Source: Lepas anatifera (lineage: Eukaryota; Arthropoda; Thecostraca; Lepadidae). From it: a stretch of 64,000 bases of DNA. The translations under genes were made by a program, and so were the position numbers. Below are positions 63,947-64,000 of this stretch, one piece after another. The stretch lies in assembly GCA_034440635.1 (NCBI GenBank), contig JAOTON010002237.1, positions 694,501 to 758,500 on the forward strand, read 5' to 3'. Within the stretch, counting starts at the first letter, position 1; every line of letters begins with the position of its first letter. The notes under the pieces were generated by a model. The model saw only the letters and a program-made list of their open reading frames with translations. It had not been told where the DNA came from and ran no database searches.

Positions 63947-64000
63947 TTAACACCCGCACTGGAGATGGGTCTGGCACTAACGCGCACTGAACGGGGGCCT
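63947..64000 (+). mobile_element. Family C-like TTAA element, left end (cut by window)
   Basis: TTAACACCCGCACTGGAGATG followed by GGGTCTGGCACTAACGCGCA matches the start of the family C element at 41863. The rest is outside the window. Confidence 0.6.

Overview
This is repeat-dominated eukaryotic nuclear DNA. An intact chemosensory gustatory receptor of the arthropod 7TM type and a Tret1-like sugar transporter point to an arthropod, possibly a crustacean; the species cannot be named from the sequence. Two protein-coding genes look functional: the transporter at 5786-7165 (+) and the gustatory receptor ending at 61369 (+). A third cellular gene, a USP37-like ubiquitin protease at 48.5-51.6 kb, is a broken, apparently processed pseudogene split by a LINE. 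Almost everything else is mobile or satellite DNA.

Layout. 0-5.2 kb: Ty3/gypsy-like gag fragment, then nested TTAA-flanked miniature elements (families called A, B and C here) rich in AGGTCA/TGACCT motifs. 5.2-7.2 kb: transporter. 7.7-11.6 kb: degenerate A copies, a ~160-bp tandem repeat, a long GC-rich low-complexity repeat, and a clean B copy. 11.6-38.1 kb: four successive inverted-repeat structures interleaved with Penelope-like retroelements (PLEs): (i) a ~1.2-kb near-palindrome inserted in a PLE directly after its RT catalytic motif and itself split at its centre by an A-like element; (ii) a 3.6-kb element whose inverted ends are arrays of 18-bp self-complementary TTCGCGAA units; (iii) a 9-kb palindrome made of several PLE lineages, (TA)n tracts and hammerhead-like motifs; (iv) a 7.1-kb hAT-like element with ~1.1-kb inverted ends. 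38.8-39.5 kb: BEL/Pao integrase fragment. 40.8-46.9 kb: a ~95-bp repeat and a second copy of the long GC-rich repeat containing an intact C element. 48-51.6 kb: USP pseudogene plus LINE. 52-58.7 kb: tandem duplications, hairpin motifs, a ~20-bp GGCGGCAGT satellite holding a tRNA-like SINE head and an intact A copy. 58.7-59.4 kb: CR1/L2-like LINE. 60.2-61.4 kb: gustatory receptor. 62.1-62.7 kb: 46-bp satellite. 63.4-63.7 kb: tRNA-derived SINE; the window ends inside a C element.

The retroelements are all visibly broken (frameshifts, stops, truncations or lost catalytic residues). Their value is as a record of insertion order: several nests can be read completely because the window also holds uninterrupted copies of the same families.
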